Of a DNA stretch of 59,073 bases, positions 40,810 through 49,528 are shown piece after piece. Origin of the DNA: Thermus aquaticus. Its GTDB lineage: Bacteria; Deinococcota; Deinococci; Deinococcales; Thermaceae. The notes under the pieces are model-generated. The model worked only from the letters and a program-made list of their open reading frames with translations. It had not been told where the DNA came from and did not search any database. The stretch lies in assembly GCF_001280255.1 (NCBI RefSeq), contig NZ_LHCI01000106.1:2013832-2072904 (forward strand). The letters run 5' to 3'. A program made the position numbers and the translations under genes. Position 1 is the first letter of the stretch, and every line of letters starts with the position of its first letter.

Positions 40810-42119
40810 AGCGCCTCCTTCAGGGCCTCCCGGAAGGCCAGGAGGTCCTCCTCTTCGTGGAGCTCGGTGGCGGCGAAGAGGGCCAGGTTTTCCCCGTACT
40901 CCCGGGGCACGGGCGTGGCCCCGTGGAAGCCCCGCTTGGCGAGGGCCCTCCGCACCTCCAAGGGGTCTTTGGGAAGCCTCAGGGCGAACTCCTGGAAGAA
41001 GGGCTTGGGGGTGAAGGCCTCCACCCCGGGGAGGGTGAGGAGGAGCTCCTGGAGGCGGTGGGCCATGTAGACCCCCTTCAGGGCCACCTCCTTCAGGCCC
41101 TCGGGCCCCAAGGCCGCCAGGTACATGGCCCCCATGAGGGCGGTGAGCTGGGCGTTGGTGGTGATGTTGCTCTTGGCCTTGGCCCGCCGGATGTACTGCT
41201 CCCGGGCCTGAAGGGTGAGGATAAAGCCCCGCTTCCCCTCCACGTCCACGGTCTCCGAGACCAGCCGCCCGGGAAGCTGGCGGACGAAGGCCTTCTTGGT
41301 GACCAGAAAGCCGAAGTGGGGCCCGCCAAAGCCCAGGGGCAGGCCCAGAACCTGGCCGTCCCCCACGGCGATGTCGGCCCCGTAGGCCCCGGGGGGCTTG
41401 AGCAGGGCCAGGGAGAGGGGGTCCACTACGGCCACGAAGAGGGCCCCGGCCCGGTGGGCGGCCTCGGCCAGGGGGGCGAGGTCCTCGAGGGCCCCCAGGA
41501 AGTTGGGGTTCTGGGCCACCACCGCCCCCACCTCCTCGGGCACCTCCACCAGGGGCGTCCTTCCCCCTTCCAGCGGGATGGTGCCCAGGCTGGCCCCCAC
41601 CGCCTCCAGGTAGGTCTTGAGGACCTCCCGGTACTCGGGATGAACCCCCTGGGAGACCAGAACCCCCATCCTCCCCGTCTCCCGAAGGGCCAGGAGCACC
41701 CCTTCCGCCAAGGCGGTGGAGCCGTCGTACATGGAGGCGTTGGAGACCTCCAGGCCCGTGAGCTCGGCCATCATGGTCTGGTACTCAAAGGTGGCCTGCA
41801 GGACCCCCTGGCTCACCTCGGGCTGGTAGGGGGTGTAGGCGGTCAGGAACTCGCCCCGGCTCCCCAGGGCCTGGACCACGGGGGGAACGTGGTGGAAGCG
41901 GGCCCCGCCCCCCAAAAAGGCCTTTCTGGCGGGAAGGTTTTCCCCGGCCAGGCGGGAAAGCTCCTCCAAAACCGCCCACTCCGGCATGGGGTCGGGGAGG
42001 TGGATGGGGGGGTTTAGGATCTCCTCGGGCAGGTGGGCGTAGAGGTCCTCCAGGGTCTCCACCCCCACCTTCTCCAGCATGGCCTGGATCTCCTCTTCCG
42101 TGTGGGGCGTGTAATCCAT
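40794..42119 (-). CDS. gcvPA: Glycine dehydrogenase (decarboxylating) subunit 1
   Basis: The 441-residue subunit starts [19 protein letters not shown], as in other Thermus GcvPA, and has [20 protein letters not shown] and the glycine-rich [19 protein letters not shown]. It forms the other half of the split P protein; the fold matches the N-terminal half of single-chain GcvP and lacks the PLP lysine. Upstream is a 110-base gap with strong hairpins and a possible 29-codon ORF at 42132-42221. A GAGAGGATGG lies before the ATG. Confidence 0.96.
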   Translation of the reverse strand: MDYTPHTEEEIQAMLEKVGVETLEDLYAHLPEEILNPPIHLPDPMPEWAVLEELSRLAGENLPARKAFLGGGARFHHVPPVVQALGSRGEFLTAYTPYQPEVSQGVLQATFEYQTMMAELTGLEVSNASMYDGSTALAEGVLLALRETGRMGVLVSQGVHPEYREVLKTYLEAVGASLGTIPLEGGRTPLVEVPEEVGAVVAQNPNFLGALEDLAPLAEAAHRAGALFVAVVDPLSLALLKPPGAYGADIAVGDGQVLGLPLGFGGPHFGFLVTKKAFVRQLPGRLVSETVDVEGKRGFILTLQAREQYIRRAKAKSNITTNAQLTALMGAMYLAALGPEGLKEVALKGVYMAHRLQELLLTLPGVEAFTPKPFFQEFALRLPKDPLEVRRALAKRGFHGATPVPREYGENLALFAATELHEEEDLLAFREALKEALWTTR

Positions 42120-42131
42120 AACGCCATCCTC

Positions 42132-42221
42132 TCAACAAAACCCCCGGGCCATTGGACCCGGGGCCACAGAGGGGCCTTCCCGCCCTAAGGCGCGGGCGCG
42201 GGGAAGGCCCGCCAAACCCAC
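42132..42221 (-). CDS. Possible 29-residue leader peptide between gcvH and gcvPA
   Basis: A GTG at 42221 is preceded by AGGAGGCGCC, almost the same SD as gcvH uses (AGGAGGCGCT). The frame gives MGLAGLPRARALGREGPSVA and nine more residues, ending MARGFC at TGA 42132, 12 bases before the gcvPA ATG. The RNA could form a stem (GGCCTTCCC with GGGAAGGCC) and a second one (CCGGG/CCCGG). It may be real, a decayed gene start, or chance. Confidence 0.3.
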   Translation of the reverse strand: MGLAGLPRARALGREGPSVAPGPMARGFC

Positions 42222-42229
42222 GGCGCCTC

Positions 42230-42613
42230 CTAGGCGTTTTCCAGCGTCGCCTGGTAGCCCTCGGCGTCCAGAAGGCCGTCCAGGTCGGCCATGTCCCGGG
42301 GCCTCAGGCGGAAGATCCAGCCCTCCCCATAGGGGTCCTGGTTGATGAGCTCCGGGGTCTTCTCCAGGGCCTGGTTCACCTCCACCACCTCCCCCGCCAC
42401 GGGGGCGTAGATGTCGGAAGCGGTCTTCACGCTCTCCACCACGGCCACGGCCTCCCCGGCCTCCACCACCCGCCCCACCTGGGGAAGCTCCACGTAGACC
42501 ACGTCCCCCAAGGCGTCCTGGGCGTAGTCGGTGATGCCCACCAGCACCGTGTCCCCCTCGGGCAGGGCCCACTCATGGGTCTTGGTGTAAAAGCGGTCCT
42601 TGGGTATGTCCAT
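42230..42613 (-). CDS. gcvH: Glycine cleavage system H protein
   Basis: The 127-residue lipoyl carrier has the lipoyl-lysine motif [16 protein letters not shown] near residue 66, plus [20 protein letters not shown] and the C-terminal [15 protein letters not shown]. It shuttles the aminomethyl group from the P protein to the T protein. AGGAGG lies before the ATG. Downstream of gcvT by 18 bases in the same operon. Confidence 0.96.
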   Translation of the reverse strand: MDIPKDRFYTKTHEWALPEGDTVLVGITDYAQDALGDVVYVELPQVGRVVEAGEAVAVVESVKTASDIYAPVAGEVVEVNQALEKTPELINQDPYGEGWIFRLRPRDMADLDGLLDAEGYQATLENA

Positions 42614-42631
42614 AGCGCCTCCTAACCCCCG

Positions 42632-43681
42632 CTATTTTAGCGGCACAAAGGGCAGCGGGCTAATGGAGGCGGGGACGGCCCGCCCCCTGACCTCCACAAA
42701 GAAGGGGCCCTCGGCCTCCTTTTCCACGTAGGCCAGGGCGATCCCCTTCTCCAGAAGCGGGGAGTAGCCCCCGCTGGTCACCCGGCCCACGGGGCCCTTT
42801 TCGGAAAGGACGGCGTAGCCCTCCCGGGGAATCCCCGTCTCCAGGACCAGGCCCACAAGCTTTTCCCGGCAAGGCGAGGCGAGCATGGCCTCCTTGCCTA
42901 AAAAGTCCTTTTCCCTCTTCACCACCCAGGCCCAGGGGGTGCAGAGGGGGTTGGTGGCCTCGGTGAGCTCGTGGCCGTAGAGGGGAAAGCCCGCCTCGAG
43001 CCTCAGGGTGTCCCGGGCCCCAAGGCCACAGGGCCTCGCCCCCGCCGCCAGAAGGGCCTCAAAGACCGCCTCGGCGTCCTCGGGGGCCAGGAAGAGCTCA
43101 AAGCCGTCCTCGCCGGTGTAGCCAGTGCGGGCGAGGCGGGCGGGGCGCCCCGCCACCTGGGCCTCAAAGACGTCGTTCTTCCTGCGGGCGGAGAGGTCCG
43201 CCCCGGTGAGGCTCTGGAGGATCGCCGCCGCCTCGGGCCCCTGGAGGGCCAGAAGGGCGGTGGCCTCGGAAACGTCTTCCACCTCCACCCGGAAACCCCG
43301 GGCCAGGGCCTTCAGGTGGTCCAGGTCCTTGGCGATGTTGGCGGCGTTGACCACCATCAGGTAAACCGCCTCGCCCAGGCGGTAGAGGTAGATGTCGTCC
43401 ACCACGCCGCCCCTTTCGCTGGGGAGCATGGAGTACTGGGCCCGGCCCACCTTGAGCTTGCCCACGTCGTTGACCGTGGCCCACTGCAGAAAGGGCAGGG
43501 CCTCCTCGCCCCGGATCAGGAACTCCCCCATGTGGCTCACGTCAAAGAGGCCGGCCTTCCTCCGCACGGCCAGGTGCTCCTCCACGATGGAGGTGTACTG
43601 GAGGGGCAGGGCGTAGCCCGCGAACGCCACCATGCGCCCCCCGTGGCGCAGGTGGGCCTGGTAGAGCGGGGTCGTCTTCAT
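42632..43681 (-). CDS. gcvT: Aminomethyltransferase (glycine cleavage T protein)
   Basis: The 349-residue enzyme releases ammonia and makes 5,10-methylene-tetrahydrofolate. It has the N-terminal TTPLYQAHLRHGGRMVAFAG, FDVSHMGEF, ARTGYTGEDGFELF and the folate-binding LGARDTLRLEAG. I chose ATG 43681, 8 bases after a TATGCT box; the frame extension to 43708 lies before that box. First gene of the gcvT-gcvH-gcvPA-gcvPB operon. The 146-base gap upstream holds no second gene I can see. Confidence 0.95.
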   Translation of the reverse strand: MKTTPLYQAHLRHGGRMVAFAGYALPLQYTSIVEEHLAVRRKAGLFDVSHMGEFLIRGEEALPFLQWATVNDVGKLKVGRAQYSMLPSERGGVVDDIYLYRLGEAVYLMVVNAANIAKDLDHLKALARGFRVEVEDVSEATALLALQGPEAAAILQSLTGADLSARRKNDVFEAQVAGRPARLARTGYTGEDGFELFLAPEDAEAVFEALLAAGARPCGLGARDTLRLEAGFPLYGHELTEATNPLCTPWAWVVKREKDFLGKEAMLASPCREKLVGLVLETGIPREGYAVLSEKGPVGRVTSGGYSPLLEKGIALAYVEKEAEGPFFVEVRGRAVPASISPLPFVPLK

Positions 43682-43689
43682 ACAGGGCC

Positions 43690-43695
43690 AGCATA
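43690..43695 (-). promoter_or_regulatory. -10 box for the gcv operon
   Basis: TATGCT on the minus strand, 8 bases before ATG 43681. No convincing -35 box. Confidence 0.5.
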
Positions 43696-43827
43696 CTCCC
43701 GGGCGCACGGGATTCGGGGGCGAAGAGGTGCCCTTGATCCCCTTGTTGCCTGTTTCCTTCGGCCAACCATGCCTGGTAACTTCCCCAAAGAACCTTTTGC
43801 CGGGGGTGGTATGATGCCCGCTTTCCC

Positions 43828-45552
43828 CTAGAAAAACTCCCGCCTCAAAGCCTCGGCGGAGTTGTCCTCCAGGACCTCCTCCCGCTTGGTGGCCCAGGCG
43901 GGGAAGGGAAAGCGGAGGAGGAGGGGCACGGGGATCTCCGGCTGGTGGAGGATCACCGCCCCCTGGGGGAGGATGAGGGCCCGCTGGCGGAAGGAGGTGG
44001 GCAGGTAGCGGTACTCGGGCCTTTCCGCCTCGGCGGCGTCCAGGCGGCCCACCACCCGGATGGCGGCGTTCCCCACCACCCTTCGTTCCACCTCGCTCGC
44101 CGTCTGCTGGGCCCCGATCAGGATGACCCCCAAGGAGCGGCCCCTTTCGGCGATGTCCAGGAGGATGTCCTTGATGGGGCTTTCCTCCTCCCGGGGGGCG
44201 TACTTGTTGAGCTCGTCCAGGACGATGAAGACCCGGCCCCGGTACTGCCCCCGCTCCTTGCGCTCAAAGAGGTCTTTGAGGAGGCTTCCCACCACGAACA
44301 TCTGGCCCTGGGGGGAGAGCTTAGCCAGGTCCACCACGTGGACCTGCTCCCCCTTGAGGGGGTCCGGGGGGTTGCCGGGGCGGTCTCCCCGGACCAGGTG
44401 GCTCAGGTTCTCCACGCTTGAGCGCAGGCGGCGGACGAAGGCCTCGAGGGTGGGCCGGGCCTGCCGGGCCGTCCACCTCCTATCCCCCTCGCCCTCCCCC
44501 GTCTCCGGGCCCAGGAGCTTGTACTCCACGTAGCGCACCAGCTGGGCGAAGGTCTTGAGGCGCACCTTGCCCAGCTGGTCAAAGCGCACCTCCTCGGGCA
44601 GGTCCTCCTCCGGCCAGTCCTCCACCAGGAGGCTAGGCCCCTTCTGCCCCTGGGCCAGCTCCTTTAGCTTTTCCGTCACGTGGGCCAGGAGGAAGCCCAG
44701 GTTGGTCATGGCCGTGCGGTCGGCGAAGAGGAAGGGGAGAAGCCCCCGTTGGCAGAACTGGACCAGGTCCCAGTGGTAGGCCCGCACGCCCTCGAGGCGG
44801 GTGTCCAGGTCGGGCACGTACCCCTCCTTCTTGGGCGGGGCCATGAAGGCCACGCTCTGGAAGGGGGTGGCGGGAAGGCCTAGGCGGGCGTACTCCGCCC
44901 GGTCCTTCTCCTGCAGGCGGGCGTTGGGCTTGTCCAGGAAGAAGAGGTCCTCCCCCTTGACGTTGAAGAGGAGGACCCTGGCCTGGTGGGCGTCCTCCAA
45001 AACCCCGCTTTCCAGAAGGCTTTTCAGGAGAAAGGTGGCGTAGCTGGTCTTGGCCGCCACCCCGCTGATGCCGGAGATGTTGACGTGCCCTCCCTTGACC
45101 CCGTTCAGGAACTCCAGGTTCAGGTAGGCCACCTCCCCGTTCTTCAAGAACCCGGCGGGGAGCTTGGTACTCCCCCTCTGGTTCTTCATGGCGTCGTAGT
45201 AGAGGGCCCGTTCCAGGTCCTCTCCCTGGGCCAGGTAGACCGGGGAGCCCGGGTCTGGGGGAAAGAACTCCTCCGGCAGGATCCGGGTCACGCTCACGTG
45301 GGCCACGTAGGCCAGGCTCACCGGGATCTGCCCCTCCACCGCCAAAAAGGTGTCGGTGTCGTAGGCCTCCCCCTCGTGGAGCTTGGCCACGTGGTCCACC
45401 ATGCCGAAGTAAAGCACCTCCCCCAGCCGGGGGTGGAAGCCCTTCACCACCACCAGGTCGTCCAGCCTCAAAAGCCCTTCGCCCTCCACCCCCACCCAGA
45501 ACTCCAGGGGAGTGGCCTCCCGTCTGCCCAGCACCACGCCGATGCGCTCCAC
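43828..45552 (-). CDS. herA: HerA-like DNA translocase ATPase
   Basis: The 574-residue hexameric motor has an N-terminal HAS-like beta-barrel (residues about 1-110), an altered Walker A GISGVAAKTSYATF, Walker B VFIVLDELNKYA, and the sensor region GVILIGAQQTASEV, followed by a C-terminal arginine-finger stretch. HerA pushes DNA through NurA for end resection and repair; homologous pairs are studied in archaea and Deinococcus. GTG start overlapping the last base of nurA by one base, so the pair is coupled. No phage-defence partner gene is visible. Confidence 0.88.
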   Translation of the reverse strand: MERIGVVLGRREATPLEFWVGVEGEGLLRLDDLVVVKGFHPRLGEVLYFGMVDHVAKLHEGEAYDTDTFLAVEGQIPVSLAYVAHVSVTRILPEEFFPPDPGSPVYLAQGEDLERALYYDAMKNQRGSTKLPAGFLKNGEVAYLNLEFLNGVKGGHVNISGISGVAAKTSYATFLLKSLLESGVLEDAHQARVLLFNVKGEDLFFLDKPNARLQEKDRAEYARLGLPATPFQSVAFMAPPKKEGYVPDLDTRLEGVRAYHWDLVQFCQRGLLPFLFADRTAMTNLGFLLAHVTEKLKELAQGQKGPSLLVEDWPEEDLPEEVRFDQLGKVRLKTFAQLVRYVEYKLLGPETGEGEGDRRWTARQARPTLEAFVRRLRSSVENLSHLVRGDRPGNPPDPLKGEQVHVVDLAKLSPQGQMFVVGSLLKDLFERKERGQYRGRVFIVLDELNKYAPREEESPIKDILLDIAERGRSLGVILIGAQQTASEVERRVVGNAAIRVVGRLDAAEAERPEYRYLPTSFRQRALILPQGAVILHQPEIPVPLLLRFPFPAWATKREEVLEDNSAEALRREFF

Positions 45553-46436
45553 TATCCACCTCCCAGGTGCCGCCTCAGAAGGCGGTCTACCACCTCCTGG
45601 CTACCCATCCTGCGGGCCAGCTCCCGCTCCAGGGCCCCGATGGGGGTCAGGTTCTGGGGGGCCCGGGGGTCCTTGACCGGGTGGGAGGCCAGGGCAGGGA
45701 AAAGGCTCAAGGAGAGGTCCGCAAGCTCCAGGTAGGGCCCTTTTAGCGGGGTTTCCACCCGAAGAAGCCCCGCCTGGGGGGGGCGAAGGCCCTCAGGGGC
45801 CAGGGGCAGGCGCACATACCAGCTGGCCAGGGCCTGCTCCTCCCTGGACACCTGGAAGGCCGGGGTCCGCTCCCCGGGCCTGAGGGCGTGAAGGAGGGCC
45901 TCCTCCTCTTCGGGCAGGTAGCGGACCCAGTGGGTCTTGATGTAGCCGAGAAGGGCCCCCCCTGGCCTAGGGAAGCGCACGGGTCCGTCCACCACCAAAA
46001 GCCCCCCGGAAAGCCCCTGGGCCACCCTCTTTTCCAGGTCTTCCCGGACCTTCTGCAGGCCGGCCCGCAAGGAGGGGTAGTCCGTCCCCTCCGCCTCCAC
46101 GGGCTCGTAAAGGAGCTCCCCCACCTGCAAGGGCTCGCTGAGGCCCACCCCCACCCGGCGCACCACCGGGGAGAGGAGGGTCATCCTCCCCCCCTGGTGG
46201 ACCAGGGCCCCGGCGGCCACGCTCCCCAGGAGGGCCACCCGCTCTCCCTGGGCGAGAAGGGCCTCCTCCCGCTCCTTGCCGTCTACGAAGTAAAGGGGCT
46301 CGGGCCAGGGCCTGGGATCGGCCCTCCTGGCCTCCCAGGGGGACTCCAGGGGTCGGAAGGCCTCGGGAGCCGCAAGCCCCTGAAAGGCCTCCTCCCGGGC
46401 CAGGGCCCCGGGCCTCAGGGCGAGGAGCCGCCACAC
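45552..46436 (-). CDS. nurA: NurA-domain 5'-3' nuclease
   Basis: The 294-residue nuclease works with HerA. The first metal aspartate lies in YFVDGKERE near residue 50, a second acidic strand in LLVVDGPVRF, and the C-terminal motif in LTPIGALERELARRMGSQEV, which matches NurA. The upstream malic enzyme stop is 4 bases away and the downstream HerA start overlaps by one base, so all three are likely on one transcript. The pairing with HerA is strong context evidence; the nuclease residues are only partly certain by eye. Confidence 0.82.
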   Translation of the reverse strand: MWRLLALRPGALAREEAFQGLAAPEAFRPLESPWEARRADPRPWPEPLYFVDGKEREEALLAQGERVALLGSVAAGALVHQGGRMTLLSPVVRRVGVGLSEPLQVGELLYEPVEAEGTDYPSLRAGLQKVREDLEKRVAQGLSGGLLVVDGPVRFPRPGGALLGYIKTHWVRYLPEEEEALLHALRPGERTPAFQVSREEQALASWYVRLPLAPEGLRPPQAGLLRVETPLKGPYLELADLSLSLFPALASHPVKDPRAPQNLTPIGALERELARRMGSQEVVDRLLRRHLGGG

Positions 46437-46440
46437 GCTC

Positions 46441-48171
46441 TTAGATTACCGGGGCCGGTCGGTAGGGCAGGTACCTGGGCTCCCAGAAACGGCTCCGCAC
46501 GAAGGCCAAAAGCCCCTCCAGGTCCAGCCCCCGGATCCGCTCCTCCTCGGCCACCCCCTCTTCCAGGGCCTTGGCCATGACCCGGGCGGCCACGTAGGGG
46601 GAGACCTCCCGGAGCCTGGCCACCGGGGGGTAGAGGAGGTCGGGGAAGTGGGCCTGGGTGAAGTCGTGGAGGGCGTAGGCGGCCTCGAGGACCATCCCGT
46701 CCGTCACCTTCCGGGCCCGGGAGAGGATGGCCCCCAGGCCAAGCCCGGGGAAGATGAAGGCGTTGTTGCCCTGGCCCACGGGGATGGTCCGCCCCTTGAA
46801 GCCCACCGGGGGGAAGGGGCTTCCCGCCGCCACCAGGGCCTTCCCCTCGGTCCAGTAGATGAGGTCGTCGGGCAGGGCCTCGGTGGCCGAGGTGGGGTTG
46901 GAGAGGGGGAAGATGACGGGGCGGGGCGTGTTCTCCAGCATGGCCCGCACCACGGGCTCGGTGAAGCTTCCCCCCTGGCCGGAAAGGCCCAGCAGGACCG
47001 TGGCCCGGGCGTTCTCAACGGTCTCCAGAAGGTTGGGGTAGGCGCCAGAGAAGCGCCAACCGGCGATCCTTTCCGCCCTCTGGGCGAAGGGCTTCTTGTA
47101 GTCCTCCATGGCCCGCCCCTCCACCAAAAGCCCCTTGGAGTCCAGGACCAGAACCCTGGCCCGGGCCTCCTCCGCAGAGAGGCCCTCCCGCTTCATCCCC
47201 TCCACCAAGGCCCAGGCCACCCCGATGCCCCCGGCCCCGGCCCCGTAGACCACCGCCACCTGCTCCGAAAGCCTCTCCCCCTTCAGGCGGCAGGCGGAGA
47301 GGACCCCGGCCAGGGCCACCGCCCCCGTGCCCTGGATGTCGTCGTTGAAGGAGGGCACCACCTTGCGGTAGCGCTCCAGAACGTTGAAGGCCGCTTCCTT
47401 GCCGAAGTCCTCCCACTGGATGAGGGCCTTGGGGTAGCGCTTCTTCACCGCCTCCACGAAGCGGTCCAGGAAGCGGTAGTAGGCCTCGCCCTTGAGGCGC
47501 TTGTGCCGCACGCCCAGGTAGAGGGGGTCCTTGAGGAGGTCCTCCCGGTCCGTCCCCACGTCCAGCTCCACGGGCAGGGTCTTGTCGGGCCCCACGCCCC
47601 CCACGGCGGTGTAAAGGGTGAGCTTGCCGATGCTGATGGCCATGCCCCCGTAGCCCTGGTCCCCGATGCCCAAAATGGCGGAGGAGTCCGTGGCCACGAT
47701 AAGGCGCACCTCCTCCAAAGGCACGTTCCCCAGGGCTTCTTCCACCCGGTCAATGTCCTTGGTGCTGACGGTGAAGCCCCGGGGGTAGCGGTAGATGTGG
47801 GAGAACTCCCGCACCGCCTCCCCCACCGTGGGCGTGTAGAGGATGGGGAGCATCTCCTCCAGGTGGTCCACCAAGAGGGCGTAGAAGAGGACCTCGTTCC
47901 GGTCCTGGAGGTTCCTCAGGTAGATGTGCTTCTCCAAAGGCGAGGCCTGCAGGCGGTAGCGGCGGTAGACCCGCTCCTTCTGCTCCTCCAGGGTGTTGAC
48001 GTGGGGAAGAAGAAGGCCAAGAAGGCCCAGGGCCCTTCGCTCCTCCTCGGTGAAGGCCGTGCCCTTGTTGAGGAGGGGAAGCCTGAGGAGGAGGAAGCCC
48101 GAGACGTAGGGCTCCAGGTACCTCTCCCCCTTCTCGTCCCGCTTGACGTCGTAGTAGCGGCTGACCGGCAT
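46441..48171 (-). CDS. NAD(P)-dependent malic enzyme
   Basis: The 576-residue enzyme converts malate to pyruvate and CO2. The large-form malic enzyme motifs are present: [13 protein letters not shown] at the N-terminus, [49 protein letters not shown] and the dinucleotide motif [17 protein letters not shown]. The length suits the MaeA-like (about 560-residue) group. It is followed on the minus strand by nurA. Coenzyme preference cannot be read with confidence. Confidence 0.93.
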   Translation of the reverse strand: MPVSRYYDVKRDEKGERYLEPYVSGFLLLRLPLLNKGTAFTEEERRALGLLGLLLPHVNTLEEQKERVYRRYRLQASPLEKHIYLRNLQDRNEVLFYALLVDHLEEMLPILYTPTVGEAVREFSHIYRYPRGFTVSTKDIDRVEEALGNVPLEEVRLIVATDSSAILGIGDQGYGGMAISIGKLTLYTAVGGVGPDKTLPVELDVGTDREDLLKDPLYLGVRHKRLKGEAYYRFLDRFVEAVKKRYPKALIQWEDFGKEAAFNVLERYRKVVPSFNDDIQGTGAVALAGVLSACRLKGERLSEQVAVVYGAGAGGIGVAWALVEGMKREGLSAEEARARVLVLDSKGLLVEGRAMEDYKKPFAQRAERIAGWRFSGAYPNLLETVENARATVLLGLSGQGGSFTEPVVRAMLENTPRPVIFPLSNPTSATEALPDDLIYWTEGKALVAAGSPFPPVGFKGRTIPVGQGNNAFIFPGLGLGAILSRARKVTDGMVLEAAYALHDFTQAHFPDLLYPPVARLREVSPYVAARVMAKALEEGVAEEERIRGLDLEGLLAFVRSRFWEPRYLPYRPAPVI

Positions 48172-48221
48172 GCCTTTACTTTAAAGGGGGGACAGGCGTC
48201 CCCCCCAAGCCCGGGCAGGGC

Positions 48222-48572
48222 CTAAACGTTGAAGCCAAACATGCGCATCATGCGCTTCCCCTCCTCGGTCATCTTGGCCGGGGTCCAGGGCGGGGTCCAG
48301 ACGAACTCCACGTTGACCCCCTGGACGCCGGGAAGGCGCATGACGGCCATCTCGGCGTCGGCCTTCACCACGTCCTGGGCCGGGCACCCAATGGCCGTGA
48401 GGGTCATGGTGATGTCCACCACGCCGTTCTCGTGGACCTCCACGTCGTAGACCAGGCCCAGGTCCACGATGTTGACGGGAATCTCCGGGTCGTAGACCAC
48501 CTTGAGGGCCTCGAGGACCTGCTCCTTGGTGGGCAACTCCGCCTGAGGAGCCTCCTGGCGCACCTCGTCCAT
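48222..48572 (-). CDS. MIP18/PaaD-family iron-sulfur assembly protein (SufT-like)
   Basis: The 116-residue protein has the DUF59 fold: LEALKVVYDPEIPVNIVDLG and the later MTLTAIGCPAQDVV with the conserved cysteine, then VEFVWTPPWTPAKMTEEGK. Such proteins help mature Fe-S proteins. ATG 48572 is chosen because a TATACT box lies 6 bases upstream; the longer frame to 48629 includes the promoter. It is divergent from the riboswitch and TerC gene, and lies about 50 bases upstream of the malic enzyme. Confidence 0.88.
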   Translation of the reverse strand: MDEVRQEAPQAELPTKEQVLEALKVVYDPEIPVNIVDLGLVYDVEVHENGVVDITMTLTAIGCPAQDVVKADAEMAVMRLPGVQGVNVEFVWTPPWTPAKMTEEGKRMMRMFGFNV

Positions 48573-48578
48573 GCCCCT

Positions 48579-48584
48579 AGTATA
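48579..48584 (-). promoter_or_regulatory. -10 box for the SufT-like gene
   Basis: TATACT on the minus strand, 6 bases before ATG 48572. Confidence 0.65.
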
Positions 48585-48598
48585 CGCGCCCCTTGTGC

Positions 48599-48604
48599 TA
48601 GAAT
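48599..48604 (+). promoter_or_regulatory. -10 box for the riboswitch-terC transcript
   Basis: TAGAAT places the RNA start near 48611, at the base of the riboswitch. No clear -35. Confidence 0.55.
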
Positions 48605-48711
48605 GGCGGTGGGTGGGGAGTAGCCCCAAGCCGGCCTCCCGTCAAGACGGGCCTTGGCCCCGGGGGGCCGGGGGCCTAAAGCCCGGGCAAGACCACCGCT
48701 TTAGCGGTGGT
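48605..48711 (+). ncRNA. yybP-ykoY (manganese) riboswitch with terminator switch
   Basis: The hallmark GGGGAGTAG (48615-48623), a CGTCAAGACG-type stem (about 48640-48649), and the closing GGGCAAGACC (48685-48694) match the yybP-ykoY motif. The P1 3' strand CCACC (48693-48697) can pair with GGTGG at the 5' end, but it is also part of the terminator arm ACCACCGCT (48692-48700), which pairs with AGCGGTGGT (48703-48711) and is followed by CCTTTTCTTT. Mn2+ binding should hold P1 and stop the terminator forming, so the downstream TerC gene is turned on. Confidence 0.9.
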
Positions 48712-48720
48712 CCTTTTCTT
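48692..48720 (+). terminator. Riboswitch-controlled terminator
   Basis: A 9-bp stem, ACCACCGCT/AGCGGTGGT, with TTCCTTTTCTTT-like tail; it shares bases with riboswitch P1, so the two structures exclude each other. Confidence 0.85.
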
Positions 48721-48731
48721 TGGAGGCCAGC

Positions 48732-49427
48732 ATGGAAGCCGGCGTGATCTCCGTGATCCTGATCCTGATCGTCCTGGAGGTGATCCTCTCCGCGGACAAC
48801 GCCCTCATCCTGGGGGTCTTGGTGCAGAAGCTCCCCGTGCACCTGAGGCGCAAGGCCCTTTTCTACGGGATTCTGGGGGCCTATGTGCTCAGGGGCCTCG
48901 CCCTCCTCTTCGCCGCCTTGGTCATCAAGCTCTGGTGGGTCCAGGCCTTGGGGGCCGCCTACCTCCTTTACATCGCCCTCAAGCACTTCCTCAAGCCCGA
49001 GGAGGCCCACGCCCCCCCACCCTTGGAGGCCACCGCCGCCCAGTTCTGGAAGGTGGTGGCCCAGGTGGAACTCATGGACCTGGCCTTCGCCGTGGACTCG
49101 GTCCTGGTGGCCGTGGCCCTTTCCGACAAGCTCTGGGTCATCTACACCGGGGTCTTCCTGGGCATCCTGGCCCTCAGGATGCTGGCCAGCCTGGTGGTGA
49201 CCCTCCTGGACCGCTACCCCCGGTTCAAGCACCTGGCCTACGTGGTGGTGGGCCTGGCGGGGGTGAAGCTGGCCATTGGGGGCTGGGACAAGCTGGCCAA
49301 GGAGGCCCTGCACCGTCCCGAGCTGGCCCTGGGGCTGGACAAGGAGGCCTTCAGCCTCCTCATCCTGGCGGTCCTCCTCCTGGGTAGCCTCTGGGCCCTG
49401 AGGAAGCCCGTACCCCAGACCCCCTAA
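48732..49427 (+). CDS. TerC-family membrane protein, probable Mn2+ exporter
   Basis: The 231-residue protein has about seven membrane segments and the TerC acidic motifs SADNALILG near residue 21 and DLAFAVDSVLVAVAL near residue 115, which likely bind metal. Being behind a Mn2+ riboswitch supports a role in manganese export or in metallating exported proteins, as shown for other TerC proteins. ATG 48732 has TTGGAGG upstream; TTG 48720 lies in the terminator tail. It ends at the 49425 repeat. Confidence 0.88.
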   Translation: MEAGVISVILILIVLEVILSADNALILGVLVQKLPVHLRRKALFYGILGAYVLRGLALLFAALVIKLWWVQALGAAYLLYIALKHFLKPEEAHAPPPLEATAAQFWKVVAQVELMDLAFAVDSVLVAVALSDKLWVIYTGVFLGILALRMLASLVVTLLDRYPRFKHLAYVVVGLAGVKLAIGGWDKLAKEALHRPELALGLDKEAFSLLILAVLLLGSLWALRKPVPQTP

Positions 49428-49528
49428 GTGCCCGCACTTTGGTTTCGCAACATGGGGTGCCCAAGCCGGGGCTGTGGAAGGGCTTTCCTGGGGCCCCCAC
49501 CGCGGCAAAAGCCGCGGTGGGGTACTTA
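49425..49528 (-). repeat. 104-bp hairpin repeat between convergent genes (copy 2)
   Basis: It begins with the TAA of terC and ends with the TTA that is the stop of the SbtB-like gene. Its reverse complement is about 88 percent identical by eye to 11965-12067: TAAGTACCCCACCGCGGC, GCCGCGGTGGGGGCCCC, a matching second half with CTTGGGCACCCCATG, and a GCGGGCACTTA end. Confidence 0.85.

Noticed and set aside
43682-43827. Glycine riboswitch upstream of gcvT
   Set aside because: GGCAAAAGG and GCCGAAGG pieces occur on the minus strand but in the wrong order and spacing for the aptamer, and a -10 box sits 8 bases before the gcvT start. The GGCAAAAGGTTC string also occurs after the dsbA-like gene (about 488-505), so it is more likely a repeat remnant.
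43828-46436. HerA-based antiphage defence island
   Set aside because: Only NurA, malic enzyme and glycine cleavage genes flank it; no SIR2, DUF4297 or other defence effector, and NurA-HerA is a housekeeping pair in this phylum.
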